A stretch of DNA of 64,000 nt from Panulirus ornatus (GCF_036320965.1 NC_092286.1:27848177-27912176), one strand, 5' to 3'; shown: positions 22,519-32,874, counted from the first letter of the stretch. Notes: generated from the sequence alone by a model not told the origin. Numbers and translations are program-made.

Positions 22519-25168
22519 TACAGCCGACCTGCTGGAGGCAGGACGCCGAGGGGACTGATCTGCTGGAGGCAGGACGCTGAGGGGACTGATCTGCTGGAGG
22601 CAGGACGCTGAGGGGACTGATCTGCTGGAGGCAGGACGCTGAGGGGACTGATCTGCTGGAGGCAGGACGCTGAGGGGACTGATCTGCTGGAGGCAGGACG
22701 CTGAGGGGACTGATCTAGTGGAGGCAGGACGCTGAGGGGACTGATCTGCTGGAGGCAGGACGTTGAGGGGACTGATCTGCTGGAGGCAGGACGTTGAGGG
22801 GACTGATCTGCTGGAGGCAGGACGCTGAGGGGACTGATCTGCTGGAGGCAGGACGCTGAGGGGACTGATCTGCTGGAGGCAGGACGCTGAGGGGACTGAT
22901 CTGCTGGAGGCAGGACGCTGAGGGGACTGATCTAGTGGAGGCAGGACGCTGAGGGGACTGATCTGCTGGAGGCAGGACGCTGAGGGGACTGATCTGCTGG
23001 AGGCAGGACGCTGAGGGGACTGATCTGCTGGAGGCAGGACGCTGAGTGGACTGATCTAGTGGAGGCAGGACGCTGAGGGGACTGATCTGCTGGAGGCAGG
23101 ACGCTGAGGGGACTGATCTGCTGGAGGCAGGACGCTGAGGGGACTGATCTGCTGGAGGCAGGACGCTGAGGGGACTGATCTGCTGGAGGCAGGACGCTGA
23201 GGGGACTGATCTGCTGGAGACAGGACGTTGAGGGGACTGATCTGCTGGAGGCAGGACGCTGTGGGGACTGGTCTGCTGGAGGCAGGACGCTGAGGGGACT
23301 GATCTGCTGGAGGCAGGACGCTGAGGGGACTGACCTGCTGGAGGCAGGACGCTGAGGGGACTGACCTGCTGGGGGCAGGACGGAGGGGACTGATCTGCTG
23401 GAGGCAGGACGTTGAGGGGACTGATCTGCTGGAGGCAGGACGCCGAGGGGACTGATCTGCTGGAGGCAGGACGCTGAGGGGACTGATCTGCTGGAGGCAG
23501 GACGCTGAGGGGACTGATCTAGTGGAGGCAGGACGCTGAGGGAACTGACCTGCTGGAGGCAGGACGCTGAGGGGACTGATCTAGTGGAGGCAGGACGCTG
23601 AGGGGACTGATCTAGTGGAGGCAGGACGCTGAGGGGACTGATCTAGTGGAGGCAGGACGCTGAGGGGACTGATCTGCTGGAGGCAGGACGCTGAGGGGAC
23701 TGATCTGCTGGAGGCAGGACGCTGAGGGGACTGATCTGCTGGAGGCAGGACGCTGAGGGGACTGACCTACTAGAGGAAGGACGCTGAGGGACTAACCTGC
23801 TGGAGGCAGGACGTTGAGGGGACTGATCTGCTGGAGGCAGGACGTTGAGGGGACTGATCTGCTAGAGGCAGGACGCTGAGGGGACTGATCTGCTGGAGGC
23901 AGGACGTTGAGGGGACTGATCTGCTGGAGGCAGGACGGAGGGGACTGATCTGCTGGAGGCAGGACGCTGAGGGACTGATCTGCTGGAGGCAGGACGGAGG
24001 GGACTGATCTGCTGGAGGCAGGACGCTGAGGGACTGATCTGCTGGAGGCAGGACGCTGAGGGGACTGACCTGCTGGAGGCAGGACGCTGAGGGGACTGAC
24101 CTGCTGGGGGCAGGACGGAGGGGACTGATCTGCTGGAGGCAGGACGTTGAGGGGACTGATCTGCTGGAGGCAGGACGCCGAGGGGACTGATCTGCTGGAG
24201 GCAGGACGCTGAGGGGACTGATCTGCTGGAGGCAGGACGCTGAGGGGACTGATCTAGTGGAGGCAGGACGCTGAGGGAACTGACCTGCTGGAGGCAGGAC
24301 GCTGAGGGGACTGATCTAGTGGAGGCAGGACGCTGAGGGGACTGATCTAGTGGAGGCAGGACGCTGAGGGGACTGATCTAGTGGAGGCAGGACGCTGAGG
24401 GGACTGATCTGCTGGAGGCAGGACGCTGAGGGGACTGATCTGCTGGAGGCAGGACGCTGAGGGGACTGATCTGCTGGAGGCAGGACGCTGAGGGGACTGA
24501 CCTACTAGAGGAAGGACGCTGAGGGACTAACCTGCTGGAGGCAGGACGTTGAGGGGACTGATCTGCTGGAGGCAGGACGTTGAGGGGACTGATCTGCTAG
24601 AGGCAGGACGCTGAGGGGACTGATCTGCTGGAGGCAGGACGTTGAGGGGACTGATCTGCTGGAGGCAGGACGGAGGGGACTGATCTGCTGGAGGCAGGAC
24701 GCTGAGGGACTGATCTGCTGGAGGCAGGACGCTGAGGGGACTGACCTGCTGGAGGCAGGACGCTGAGGGGACTGATCTGCTGGAGGCAGGACGCTGAGGG
24801 GACTGATCTAGTGGAGGCAGGACGCTGAGGGGACTGATCTGCTGGAGGCAGGACGCTGAGGGGACTGACCTGCTGGAGGCAGGACGCTGAGGGGACTGAT
24901 CTGCTGGAGGCAGGACGCTGAGGGGACTGATCTGCTGGAGGCAGGACGCTGAGGGGACTGATCTGCTGGAGGCAGGATGCTGAGGGGACTGACCTACTGG
25001 AGGGGCAGGCAGGACGCTGAGGGGACTGACTTGCTTTAGGTAGGACGCTGAAGGGACTGATCTACTGGAGGGGCAGGCAGGACGCTGAGGGGACTGACCT
25101 ACTGGAGGGGTAGACAGGACGCTGAGGGGACTGACCTACTGGAGGGGCAGGACGCCAAGGGGACTGAC
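22519..25168. repeat. Tandem array, 31-bp unit with internal 735-bp duplication
   Basis: About 85 copies of a 31-bp unit built from gatctgctggaggcaggacg and ctgaggggact. Variants are gatctagtgg, gacctgctgg, acgttgagg and a 25-bp short form acggaggggact. A run of rare variants (ctgggggcagg, acgccgagg, agggaactg, cctactagaggaagg) occurs at 23369-23990 and again, in the same order, 735 bp to the right. The right end (25000-25168) is degenerate, with ggaggggcaggcagg insertions. Confidence 0.97.
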
Positions 25169-25220
25169 CTACCTCTCCCCTCCCCCCCTGTAACACACAA
25201 ATGGTAATCGCAAAAAGTAA

Positions 25221-25221
<1 letters not shown>

Positions 25222-25289
<68 letters not shown>
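25222..25289. repeat. (CA)n microsatellite
   Basis: An uninterrupted CA run of about 68 bp. It is followed by about 100 bp of unique sequence up to the next array. Confidence 0.97.
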
Positions 25290-25290
<1 letters not shown>

Positions 25291-25387
25291 CCTTATCTGT
25301 GGGGACGCCCTTGGCCCTTCTCCCGCCCTTCGCCGGGTCCTTCTACGGGAAGGGTGAGGGGGTCACATGACCTCACACTGCTCACTT

Positions 25388-25641
25388 TGACTTACAATAT
25401 AAACAACTTGTTATATAAACACCTTACTTATAATATAAACACCTTACTTATAATATAAACACCTTACTTATAATATAAACACCTTACTTATAATATAAAC
25501 ACCTTACTTATAATATAAACACCTTACTTATAATATAAACACCTTACTTATAATATAAACACCTTACTTATAATATAAACACCTTACTTATAATATAAAC
25601 ACTTTACTTATAATATAAACACCTTACTTATAATATAAACA
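25388..25641. repeat. Tandem array, 20-bp unit
   Basis: About 12 nearly identical copies of accttacttataatataaac. The first copies are degenerate (acaacttgttatataaac). Confidence 0.96.
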
Positions 25642-25643
25642 CA

Positions 25644-25982
25644 TGACCAACACACAGTGTGAAGGGCCACAGTGTGAAGGCCCAAACAGTGTGAAGGGCC
25701 ACAGTGTGAGGGGCACCACAGTGTGAGGGGCATCACAGTGTGAAGGGCCACAGTGTGAAGGGCCACAGTGTGAGGAGCACCACAGTGTAAAGGGCCACAG
25801 TGTGAAGGGCCCCAGTGTGAAGGGCCACAGTGTGAAAGGCCACAGCATGAAGGTCCCCAGTGTGAAGGGCCACAGTGTGAAGGGCCACAGTTTGAAGGGC
25901 CACAGCATGATGGTCCCCAGTGTGAAGGGCCACACAGTGTGAAGGGCCACACAGTGTGAAGGGCCACACAGTGTGAAGGGTC
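25644..25982. repeat. Tandem array, ~18-bp unit
   Basis: About 18 copies of cagtgtgaagggccaca with length variants of 16 to 21 bp, including insertions such as gcacca and gcatca. The array starts directly after the 20-bp array. The minus frame reads a Thr/Val/Ala/Leu/His pattern, a by-product. Confidence 0.93.
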
Positions 25983-26067
25983 ACGTGAGACCAGGCTACA
26001 CCAATAGCATGCGTTACTTACACTAGAAACACATGGAATACACAGGGAGGGAGGGAGAGGTGGGTAA

Positions 26068-26310
26068 GATGCTACTCCGTGTGTGTGTAGCGTAGTGGCG
26101 ACGGGAATGGATGAAGGCAGCAAGTATAAGCAGGTACGTGTGTATATGTATATGTCTGTGTATCTATATGTATGTATACGTTGAAATGTATAGGTATGTA
26201 TATATGTGCGTGTGTGGACGTGTATGTGGGTGGGTTGGGCCATTTCTTTCGTCTGTTTCCTTGCGCTACCTCGCTAACGCGGGAGACAGCGACAAAGTAT
26301 AATAAATATA
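26068..26310 (+). mobile_element. Dispersed repeat family B, copy 1
   Basis: This is alignable by eye with 47790-48066. Shared segments include ggatgaaggcagcaagtat, gtatacgttgaaatgtatag, gtgtgtggacgtgtatgt, gggttgggccatttctttcg and the terminal tail motif (26264-26292), followed by acaaagtataataaata. The last roughly 100 bp also match the 3' untranslated end of the LINE at 31418-31540 in reverse. It is therefore either a 5'-truncated copy of a related LINE or a SINE that borrowed the LINE tail. No reading frame is preserved. Confidence 0.75.
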
Positions 26311-26315
26311 ATATA

Positions 26316-26497
26316 TAATTGCCACGTATTCCCTGCGTGTCGTAGAAGGTGACTAAAAGGAGAGGGAGCTGAGGGGGGGCTGGAAATCCTCCCCTCTCGT
26401 TTTTTTTTTTAATTTTCCAAAGGAAGGAACAGAGAAGGGAGCCAGGTGAGGATATTCCCTCAAAGGCTCAGTCCTCTGTTCTTAACGCTACCTCGCC
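26316..26497 (+). mobile_element. Dispersed repeat family A, copy 3 (truncated at palindrome)
   Basis: This begins at gccacgtattccctgc and contains gtcgtagaagg, ggctggaaatcctcccctct, a nine-T run, aaggaacagagaaggg and ctcagtcctctgttcttaac. Its tail motif is cut after cgctacctcgc, where the 34-bp palindrome begins. It lies directly behind family B copy 1, making a B-A-palindrome composite. It lacks the first ~25 bp of copy 1. Confidence 0.72.
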
Positions 26498-26527
26498 ATT
26501 TGGGTAAACATGTTTACCCAAATGGCG
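26494..26527. other. Perfect 34-bp palindrome
   Basis: The 17-base left arm cgccatttgggtaaaca is followed without spacer by its exact reverse complement. It marks the boundary between the truncated family A copy and the dispersed repeat C. Confidence 0.95.
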
Positions 26528-26698
26528 TCCTAGCTTCGTCTCTTCGATGTATATCAACTGACTGTTATATTTCTCTCTTGTGTCTCCCCTGATGATGTGA
26601 TTATTACACGAAAGTGCACTTGGCAACTTATCGTGCTTCATTTTCCCCCGTGGACTCATACGGATATCTTGATCACGCGCAAAATTGTGATCCTTTCC

Positions 26699-26700
<2 letters not shown>
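26498..26700. mobile_element. Dispersed-repeat-like segment C, ending in (TA)n
   Basis: About 200 bp of non-tandem sequence including aaatggcgtcctagcttcgt, gatgtatatcaactgactg, gatgatgtgattattacacg and gatcacgcgcaaaattgtga, then an (AT)n run at 26700-26749. It resembles an interspersed repeat I associate with decapod genomes, possibly the end of a retroelement, but there is no second copy in the window. Family assignment is from memory and uncertain. No open frame of known type is present. Confidence 0.45.

Positions 26701-26749
<49 letters not shown>
26700..26749. repeat. (TA)n microsatellite
   Basis: AT alternation with one phase break, directly after segment C. Confidence 0.96.
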
Positions 26750-26751
<2 letters not shown>

Positions 26752-27127
26752 TTAAACGCACGACCGTTGAGCCGGAGGGCGAGGTGGCTGAGTGACAACT
26801 TTGCCTGGTTAAAACTACCCCCCGTTTTCTCTCAGTACACTATGGATCGTTAACGGACCACCACCACCTGGTCCACGGACCCTCGTGGTCTTCTCTTTAC
26901 CAGTTCTTCCCAAAGACTGTCCACGATGCCCACCCCCACTAGGGGGGTCTATATAAACAGGCCATCATACGTCTGGCAGCATACATGTATGTGTTTACCT
27001 TCCCCTCGCTCTCTCACCACGTGTTTCCCCTCACTACCCACCGTGCGTGCGTGCGTGTGTGCGCGTCGCGGGGATCTGACGAAGGCGCTGAAGAAGGGAG
27101 AGGGTGTTGGAGAGGGAGGGGGGGGTA

Positions 27128-27130
<3 letters not shown>
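26750..27130. other. Unique island
   Basis: About 380 bp of mixed sequence with no period. A plus-strand open frame (26926-27306) starts here but runs into CA and CT microsatellites and shows no recognisable domain. I cannot support a gene. Confidence 0.5.
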
Positions 27131-27171
<41 letters not shown>

Positions 27172-27237
27172 GTTAGAGCGCGGGGGCCCCGCGACCACTG
27201 CTTTGTGGGGCCCCCGGGGGACCCGACGACCTCCCCT

Positions 27238-27300
<63 letters not shown>

Positions 27301-27342
27301 GAGTGAGTGAGTGAGTGAGTGAGTGAGTGAGTGAGTGAGTGA

Positions 27343-27411
<69 letters not shown>

Positions 27412-27429
27412 CTCGCCAACACAGGGGCG

Positions 27430-27515
<86 letters not shown>
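27131..27515. repeat. Stack of five microsatellites: CA, CT, GTGA, GT, TA
   Basis: (CA)n 27131-27169, about 70 bp of GC-rich sequence, (CT)n 27243-27296, (GAGT)n 27297-27348, (GT)n 27348-27410, a 25-bp spacer, and (TA)n 27436-27515. The CT block passes directly into GAGT and then GT. The CA and GT blocks are inverted relative to each other. Confidence 0.95.
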
Positions 27516-27516
<1 letters not shown>

Positions 27517-27577
27517 GTTCTCCTCCATGGGCAGATCTCTTCACATCTACAACACTCCTCCAACATTCATCTCCAAC

Positions 27578-29870
27578 ACAGGTACACACACACACCTACA
27601 TACACTCACCAGGTACACACACACACCTACATACACTCACCAGGTACACACACACACCTACATACACTCACCAGGTACACACACACACACCTACATACAC
27701 TCACCAGGTACACACACACACCTACATACACTCACCAGGTACACACACACACCTACATACACTTACCAGGTACACACACACACACCTACATACACTCACC
27801 AGGTACACACACACACCTACATACACTCACCAGGCACACACACACACCTACATACACTCACCAGGTACACACACACACCTACATACACTCACCAGGTACA
27901 CACACACACACCTACATACACTCACCAGGTACACACACACACCTACATACACTCACCAGGTACACACACACACCCCTACATACACTCACCAGGTACACAC
28001 ACACACACCTACATACACTCACCAGGTACACACACACACCTACATACACTCACCAGGTACACACACACACCCCTACATACACTCACCAGGTACACACACA
28101 CACCTACATACACTCACCAGGTACACACACACACCTACATACACTCACCAGGTACACACACACACCTACATACACTCACCAGGTACACACACACACCTAC
28201 ATACACTCACCAGGTACACACACACACCTACATACACTCACCAGGTACACACACACACACCTACATACACTCACCAGGTACCACACACACACCTACATAC
28301 ACTCACCAGGTACACACACACACCTACATACACTTACCAGGTACACACACACACCTACATACACTCACCAGGTACACACACACCTACATACACTCACCAG
28401 GTACACACACACACCTACATACACTCACCAGGTACAACACACACACCTACATACACTCACCAGGTACACACACACACACCTACATACACTCACCAGGTAC
28501 ACCACACACACCTACATACACTCACCAGGTACACACACACACACCTACATACACTCACCAGGTACACACACACACCTACATACACTCACCAGGTACACAC
28601 ACACACCTACATACACTCACCAGGTACACACACACACCTACATACACACACCAGGTACACACACACACCTACATACACTCACCAGGTACACACACACACC
28701 TACATACACTCACCAGGTACACACACACACACCTACATACACTCACCAGGTACACACACACACACCTACATAACACTCACCAGGTACACACACACACACT
28801 ACATACACTCACCAGGTACACACAACGACACCACACCTACATACACTCACCAGGTACACACACACACCTACATACACTCACCAGGTACACACACACACCT
28901 ACATACACTCACCAGGTACACACACACACCTACATACACTCACCAGGTACACACACACACACCTACATACACTCACCAGGTACACACACACACACCTACA
29001 TACACTCACCAGGTACACACACACACACCTACATACACTCACCAGGTACACACACACACACCTACATACACTCACCAGGTACACACACACACACCTACAT
29101 ACACTCACCAGGTACACACACACACACACCTACATACACTCACCAGGTACACACACACACACACCTACATACACTCACCAGGTACACACACACACACCTA
29201 CATACACTCACCAGGTACACACACACACACACCTACATACACTCACCAGGTACACACACACACACACCTACATACACTCACCAGGTACACACACACACAC
29301 ACCTACATACACTCACCAGGTACACACACACACACACCTACTACACTCACCAGGTACACACACACACACACACCTACATACACTCACCAGGTACACACCA
29401 CCACACACCTACATACACTCACCAGGTACACACACACACCTACATACACTCACCAGGTACACACCCACACACACCTACATACACTCACCAGGTACACACA
29501 CACACACACACCTACATACACTCACCAGGTACACACACACACACACCTACATAACACTCACCCAGGTACACACACACCACTACATACACTCACCAGGTAC
29601 ACACACACACACCTACATACACTCACCAGGTACACATACACACACCTACATACACTCACCAGGTACACACACACACACACCTACATACACTCACCAGGTA
29701 CACACACACACACACACCTACATACACTCACCAGGTACACACACACACACCTACATACACTCACCAGGTACACACACACACACCTACATACACTCACCAG
29801 GTACACACACACACACCTACATACACTCACCAGGTACACACACACACCTACATACACTCACCAGGTACAA
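27578..29870. repeat. Tandem array, 29-37-bp unit with embedded (CA)n
   Basis: About 72 copies of ctacatacactcaccaggta followed by a CA run of 4 to 8 repeats. The CA run lengthens from left to right: most units are 31 bp up to about 28900, then 33 to 37 bp. The array is therefore a minisatellite carrying a microsatellite in each unit. All three plus frames stay open, one for 851 codons, and encode only Thr/His/Tyr/Leu/Pro repeats. Confidence 0.96.
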
Positions 29871-30088
29871 TCAACAGTTTACAGTGAAGTTTGAAGCGTA
29901 CCGATGTGGTATATGGGTCTCGACGTAATCATAGTGGAGGAAAGTCAGCCCCCCCCCCCCACATACACTACATTGGACATGCCACCTCCACCGCCTCTCG
30001 CTCCACTTACGAAGAAAGTGGAATCAATCCACATCACCAATACAGGACAAGACTAAATAAATACAGTGAACAAAGTAGATTTCAGATA
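29871..30088. other. Unique spacer
   Basis: About 215 bp of mixed sequence with a C run at about 29949-29960. No gene is recognised, although an open frame crosses it into the next array. Confidence 0.5.
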
Positions 30089-30748
30089 TTACAGGCCAAT
30101 CACATTACAGTCCAATCACATTACAGTCCAATCACATTACAGGCCAATCACATTACAGGCCAATCACATTACAGGCCAATCACATTACAGTCCAATCACA
30201 TTACAGGCCAATCACATTACAGTCCAATCACATTACAGGCCAATCACATTACAGGCCAATCACATTACAGTCCAATCACATTACAGGCCAATCACATTAC
30301 AGGCCAATCACATTACAGGCCAATCACATTACAGGCCAATCACATTACAGTCCAATCACATTACAGGCCAATCACATTACAGTCCAATCACATTACAGTC
30401 CAATCACATTACAGGCCAATCACATTACAGGCCAATCACATTACAGTCCAATCACATTACAGGCCAATCACATTACAGTCCAATCACATTACAGTCCAAT
30501 CACATTACAGGCCAATCACATTACAGGCCAATCACATTACAGTCCAATCACATTACAGTCCAATCACATTACAGTCCAATCACATTACAGGCCAATCACA
30601 TTACAGGCCAATCACATTACAGTCCAATCACATTACAGGCTAATCACATTACAGTCCAATCACATTACAGTCCAATCACATTACAGTCCAATCACATTAC
30701 AGGCCAATCACATTACAGGCCAATCACATTACAGTCCAATCACATTAA
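30089..30748. repeat. Tandem array, 16-bp unit with a CCAAT motif per unit
   Basis: About 41 copies of ccaatcacattacagg or ccaatcacattacagt, almost without indels. The only regular variation is the last base pair of the unit (gg or gt). Each unit contains ccaatca, the core bound by NF-Y-type factors in eukaryotes. Open plus frames read a 16-residue cycle, which is a by-product. Confidence 0.97.
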
Positions 30749-30811
30749 TACAGGAGGAGGAAAGATGATAAAACATCTGTCAGTCATACAGTAACTGCTT
30801 GATGGCCAGCA

Positions 30812-30942
<131 letters not shown>

Positions 30943-31026
30943 GAGGCTAACATGAAAATATCGGTCCACCCTAAACCCTTCTTAATGGATTTAGTGATGT
31001 TTCTCCTCGTGTATTATCATCATTGT

Positions 31027-31050
31027 CATAATAATAATAATAATAATGAC

Positions 31051-31095
<45 letters not shown>

Positions 31096-31125
31096 TATCA
31101 TTATTATTATTATCATTATTATTAC

Positions 31126-31174
<49 letters not shown>

Positions 31175-31211
31175 ATAATTATTATCATTGTTATTATTAT
31201 CATCATAATTA

Positions 31212-31248
<37 letters not shown>

Positions 31249-31267
31249 CATTATTATTATTACTGAT
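31027..31267. repeat. (AAT)n / (ATT)n imperfect microsatellite
   Basis: An AAT run on the left (about 31027-31095) switches to ATT (about 31096-31267), with scattered atc interruptions. The two halves are complementary, so the tract can fold into one long hairpin. It encodes poly-Asn, Ile or Tyr in open frames, all by-products. Confidence 0.93.
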
Positions 31268-31344
31268 ATCATTATTATCATTGATCTGTGTTTTGTCTCA
31301 AATTGCGCGTTTTCTATATTTCTGCTTCCATAAATTGTATTGAG

Positions 31345-31391
31345 AGTGTACTATCCTTCATAATATTGTACTATCCATCATAATATTGTAC
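31345..31391. repeat. Left remnant of the 20-bp satellite
   Basis: A little over two units of the 20-bp satellite (gtactatccttcataatatt type) stand left of the LINE. The main array resumes at 32875. The element therefore inserted near the left edge of a pre-existing array. Confidence 0.9.
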
Positions 31392-31417
31392 TTTTTTTTT
31401 TTTTTTTTTTTTTTTTT

Positions 31418-31607
31418 ATACTTTGTCGCTGTCTCCCGCGTCTGCGAGGTAGCGCAAGGAAACAGACGAAAGAAATGGCCCAACCCCCCCCCCCCCCCCA
31501 TACACATGTACATACACATGTCCACACACGTGTATACATACCTACACAGCTTTCCATGGTCCACCCCAGACGCCTCACATGCCTTGATTCACTCCACTGA
31601 CAGCACG
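31418..31607 (-). other. LINE 3' untranslated region with tail hairpin
   Basis: About 190 bp follow the stop codon of the C-terminal fragment. It contains gtgtgtggacatgtgtatgt, a G run, gggttgggccatttctttcg and the tail motif at 31427-31454 (minus strand). There ctcgc and gcggg can pair around a four-base loop, with outer cgct/agcg pairing. The same tail ends family B and, more diverged, family A. Confidence 0.8.
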
Positions 31608-32141
31608 TCAACCCCTGTATACCACATCGCTCCAATTCACTCTATTCCTTGCCCTCCTTACACCCTCCTGCATGTTCAGGCCCCGATCACACAAAATCTT
31701 TTTCACTCCATCTTTCCACCTCCAATTTGGTCTCCCTCTTCTCCTCGTTCCCTCCACCTCCGACACATATATCCTCTTGGTCAATCTTTCCTCACTCATT
31801 CTCTCCATGTGCCCAAACCATTTCAAAACACCCTCTTCTGCTCTCTCAACCACGCTCTTTTTATTTCCACACATCTCTCTTACCCTTACGTTACTTACTC
31901 GATCAAACCACCTCACACCACACATTGTCCTCAAACATCTCATTTCCAGCACATCCATCCTCCTGCGCACAACTCTATCCATAGCCCATGCCTCGCAACC
32001 ATACAACATTGTTGGAACCACTATTCCTTCAAACATACCCATTTTTGCTTTCCGAGATAATGTTCTCGACTTCCACACATTTTTCAAGGCTCCCAAAATT
32101 TTCGCCCCCTCCCCCACCCTATGATCCACTTCCGCTTCCAT
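31608..32141 (-). pseudogene. LINE ORF, C-terminal fragment downstream of the reverse transcriptase
   Basis: A 177-codon open frame without internal stops starts within the middle of the original ORF. Its first residues MEAEV are the same ones that end the inverted fragment at 32860-32874, which shows the two were once contiguous. Visible features are PTMLYGCEAWAM (about 43-54), RRRMDVLEMRCLRTMCGVRW (about 59-78), a Lys/Arg-rich stretch and RRGRPNWRWKDGVK (about 134-147). These are typical of the region after the polymerase domain in many non-LTR ORF2 proteins (thumb and C-terminal part). It ends with a stop before the 3' untranslated region. It is not expressed as an intact protein, because the catalytic half lies on the other strand. 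Confidence 0.88.
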
Positions 32142-32148
32142 GGTTCCA

Positions 32149-32874
32149 TCCGCTGACAGGGTGAAGGCATGTACAGAGCATCAGATTGGGGAAGAGCAGT
32201 GCGGTTTCAGAAGTGGTAGAGGATGTGTGGATCAGGTGTTTGCTTTGAAGAATGTATGTGAGAAATACTTAGAAAAGCAAATGGATTTGTATGTAGCATT
32301 TATGGATCTGGAGAAGGCATATGATAGAGTTGATAGAGATGCTCTGTGGAAGGTATTAAGAATATATGGTGTGGGAGGCAAGTTGTTAGAAGCAGTGAAA
32401 AGTTTTTATCGAGGATGTAAGGCATGTGTACGTGTAGGAAGAGAGGAAAGTGATTGGTTCTCAGTGAATGTAGGTTTGCGGCAGGGGTGTGTGATGTCTC
32501 CATGGTTGTTTAATTTGTTTATGGATGGGGTTGTTAGGGAGGTGAATGCAAGAGTCCTGGAAAGAGGGGCAAGTATGAAGTCTGTTGGGGATGAGAGAGC
32601 TTGGGAAGTGAGTCAGTTGTTGTTCGCTGATGATACAGCGCTGGTGGCTGATTCATGTGAGAAACTGCAGAAGCTGGTGACTGAGTTTGGTAAAGTGTGT
32701 GAAAGAAGAAAGTTAAGAGTAAATGTGAATAAGAGCAAGGTTATTAGGTACAGTAGGGGTGAGGGTCAAGTCAATTGGGAGGTAAGTTTGAATGGAGAAA
32801 AACTGGAGGAAGTGAAGTGTTTTAGATATCTGGGAGTGGATCTGGCAGCGGATGGAACCATGGAAGCGGAAGTG
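32149..32874 (+). pseudogene. LINE reverse transcriptase domain fragment (inverted 5' segment)
   Basis: The reading frame 32140-32916 is open. Its first few codons come from the junction and its last 13 from the satellite; LINE sequence ends at 32874. Counting from codon 32140, QCGFRSGRGCVDQ lies at about 20-32, the motif A region FMDLEKAYDRV at 54-64, motif B GLRQGCVMSPWLFN at 112-125, motif C LLFADDTALVA at 160-170 with both catalytic aspartates, and a motif D-like NKSKVI at 197-202. The family copies RNA into DNA at a nicked target. This copy lacks the endonuclease, the N-terminal fingers and the C-terminal part. The absence of internal stops or frameshifts suggests a young insertion or one copied from an active source. 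Confidence 0.92.

Larger units (their letters stand above)
31392..32874 (-). mobile_element. Non-LTR retrotransposon (LINE) insertion, 5'-truncated and 5'-inverted
   Basis: On the minus strand the element's 3' segment runs from about 32158 to its end at 31418 and continues into 26 A residues (31392-31417). The segment with the reverse-transcriptase core lies in the opposite orientation at about 32149-32874. Both segments share 32 bp from the middle of the element (32127-32158 and 32843-32874, inverted, one mismatch). The element is flanked by aatattgtact at 31382-31392 and at 32875-32885, an apparent target-site duplication, though the host array makes it hard to tell from array phase. The endonuclease domain is missing. 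Inverted 5' segment, A tail and short flanking duplication match twin-primed insertion known from mammalian L1. Clade is uncertain (RTE- or Jockey-like). Confidence 0.92.

Noticed and set aside
26780..26815. tRNA A-box-like tggctgagtga
   Set aside because: No B box at the right distance and no acceptor stem; chance match.
27339..29894. 851-codon plus-strand open frame
   Set aside because: It starts in (GT)n and (TA)n microsatellites and continues through the CA-rich minisatellite; all three frames are open and low-complexity.
31649..32124. Plus-strand open frames of 110 to 220 codons opposite the LINE fragment
   Set aside because: Antisense shadows of the LINE C-terminal coding sequence.
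32300..32503. Short minus-strand frame within the reverse transcriptase segment
   Set aside because: Antisense shadow of the RT frame.
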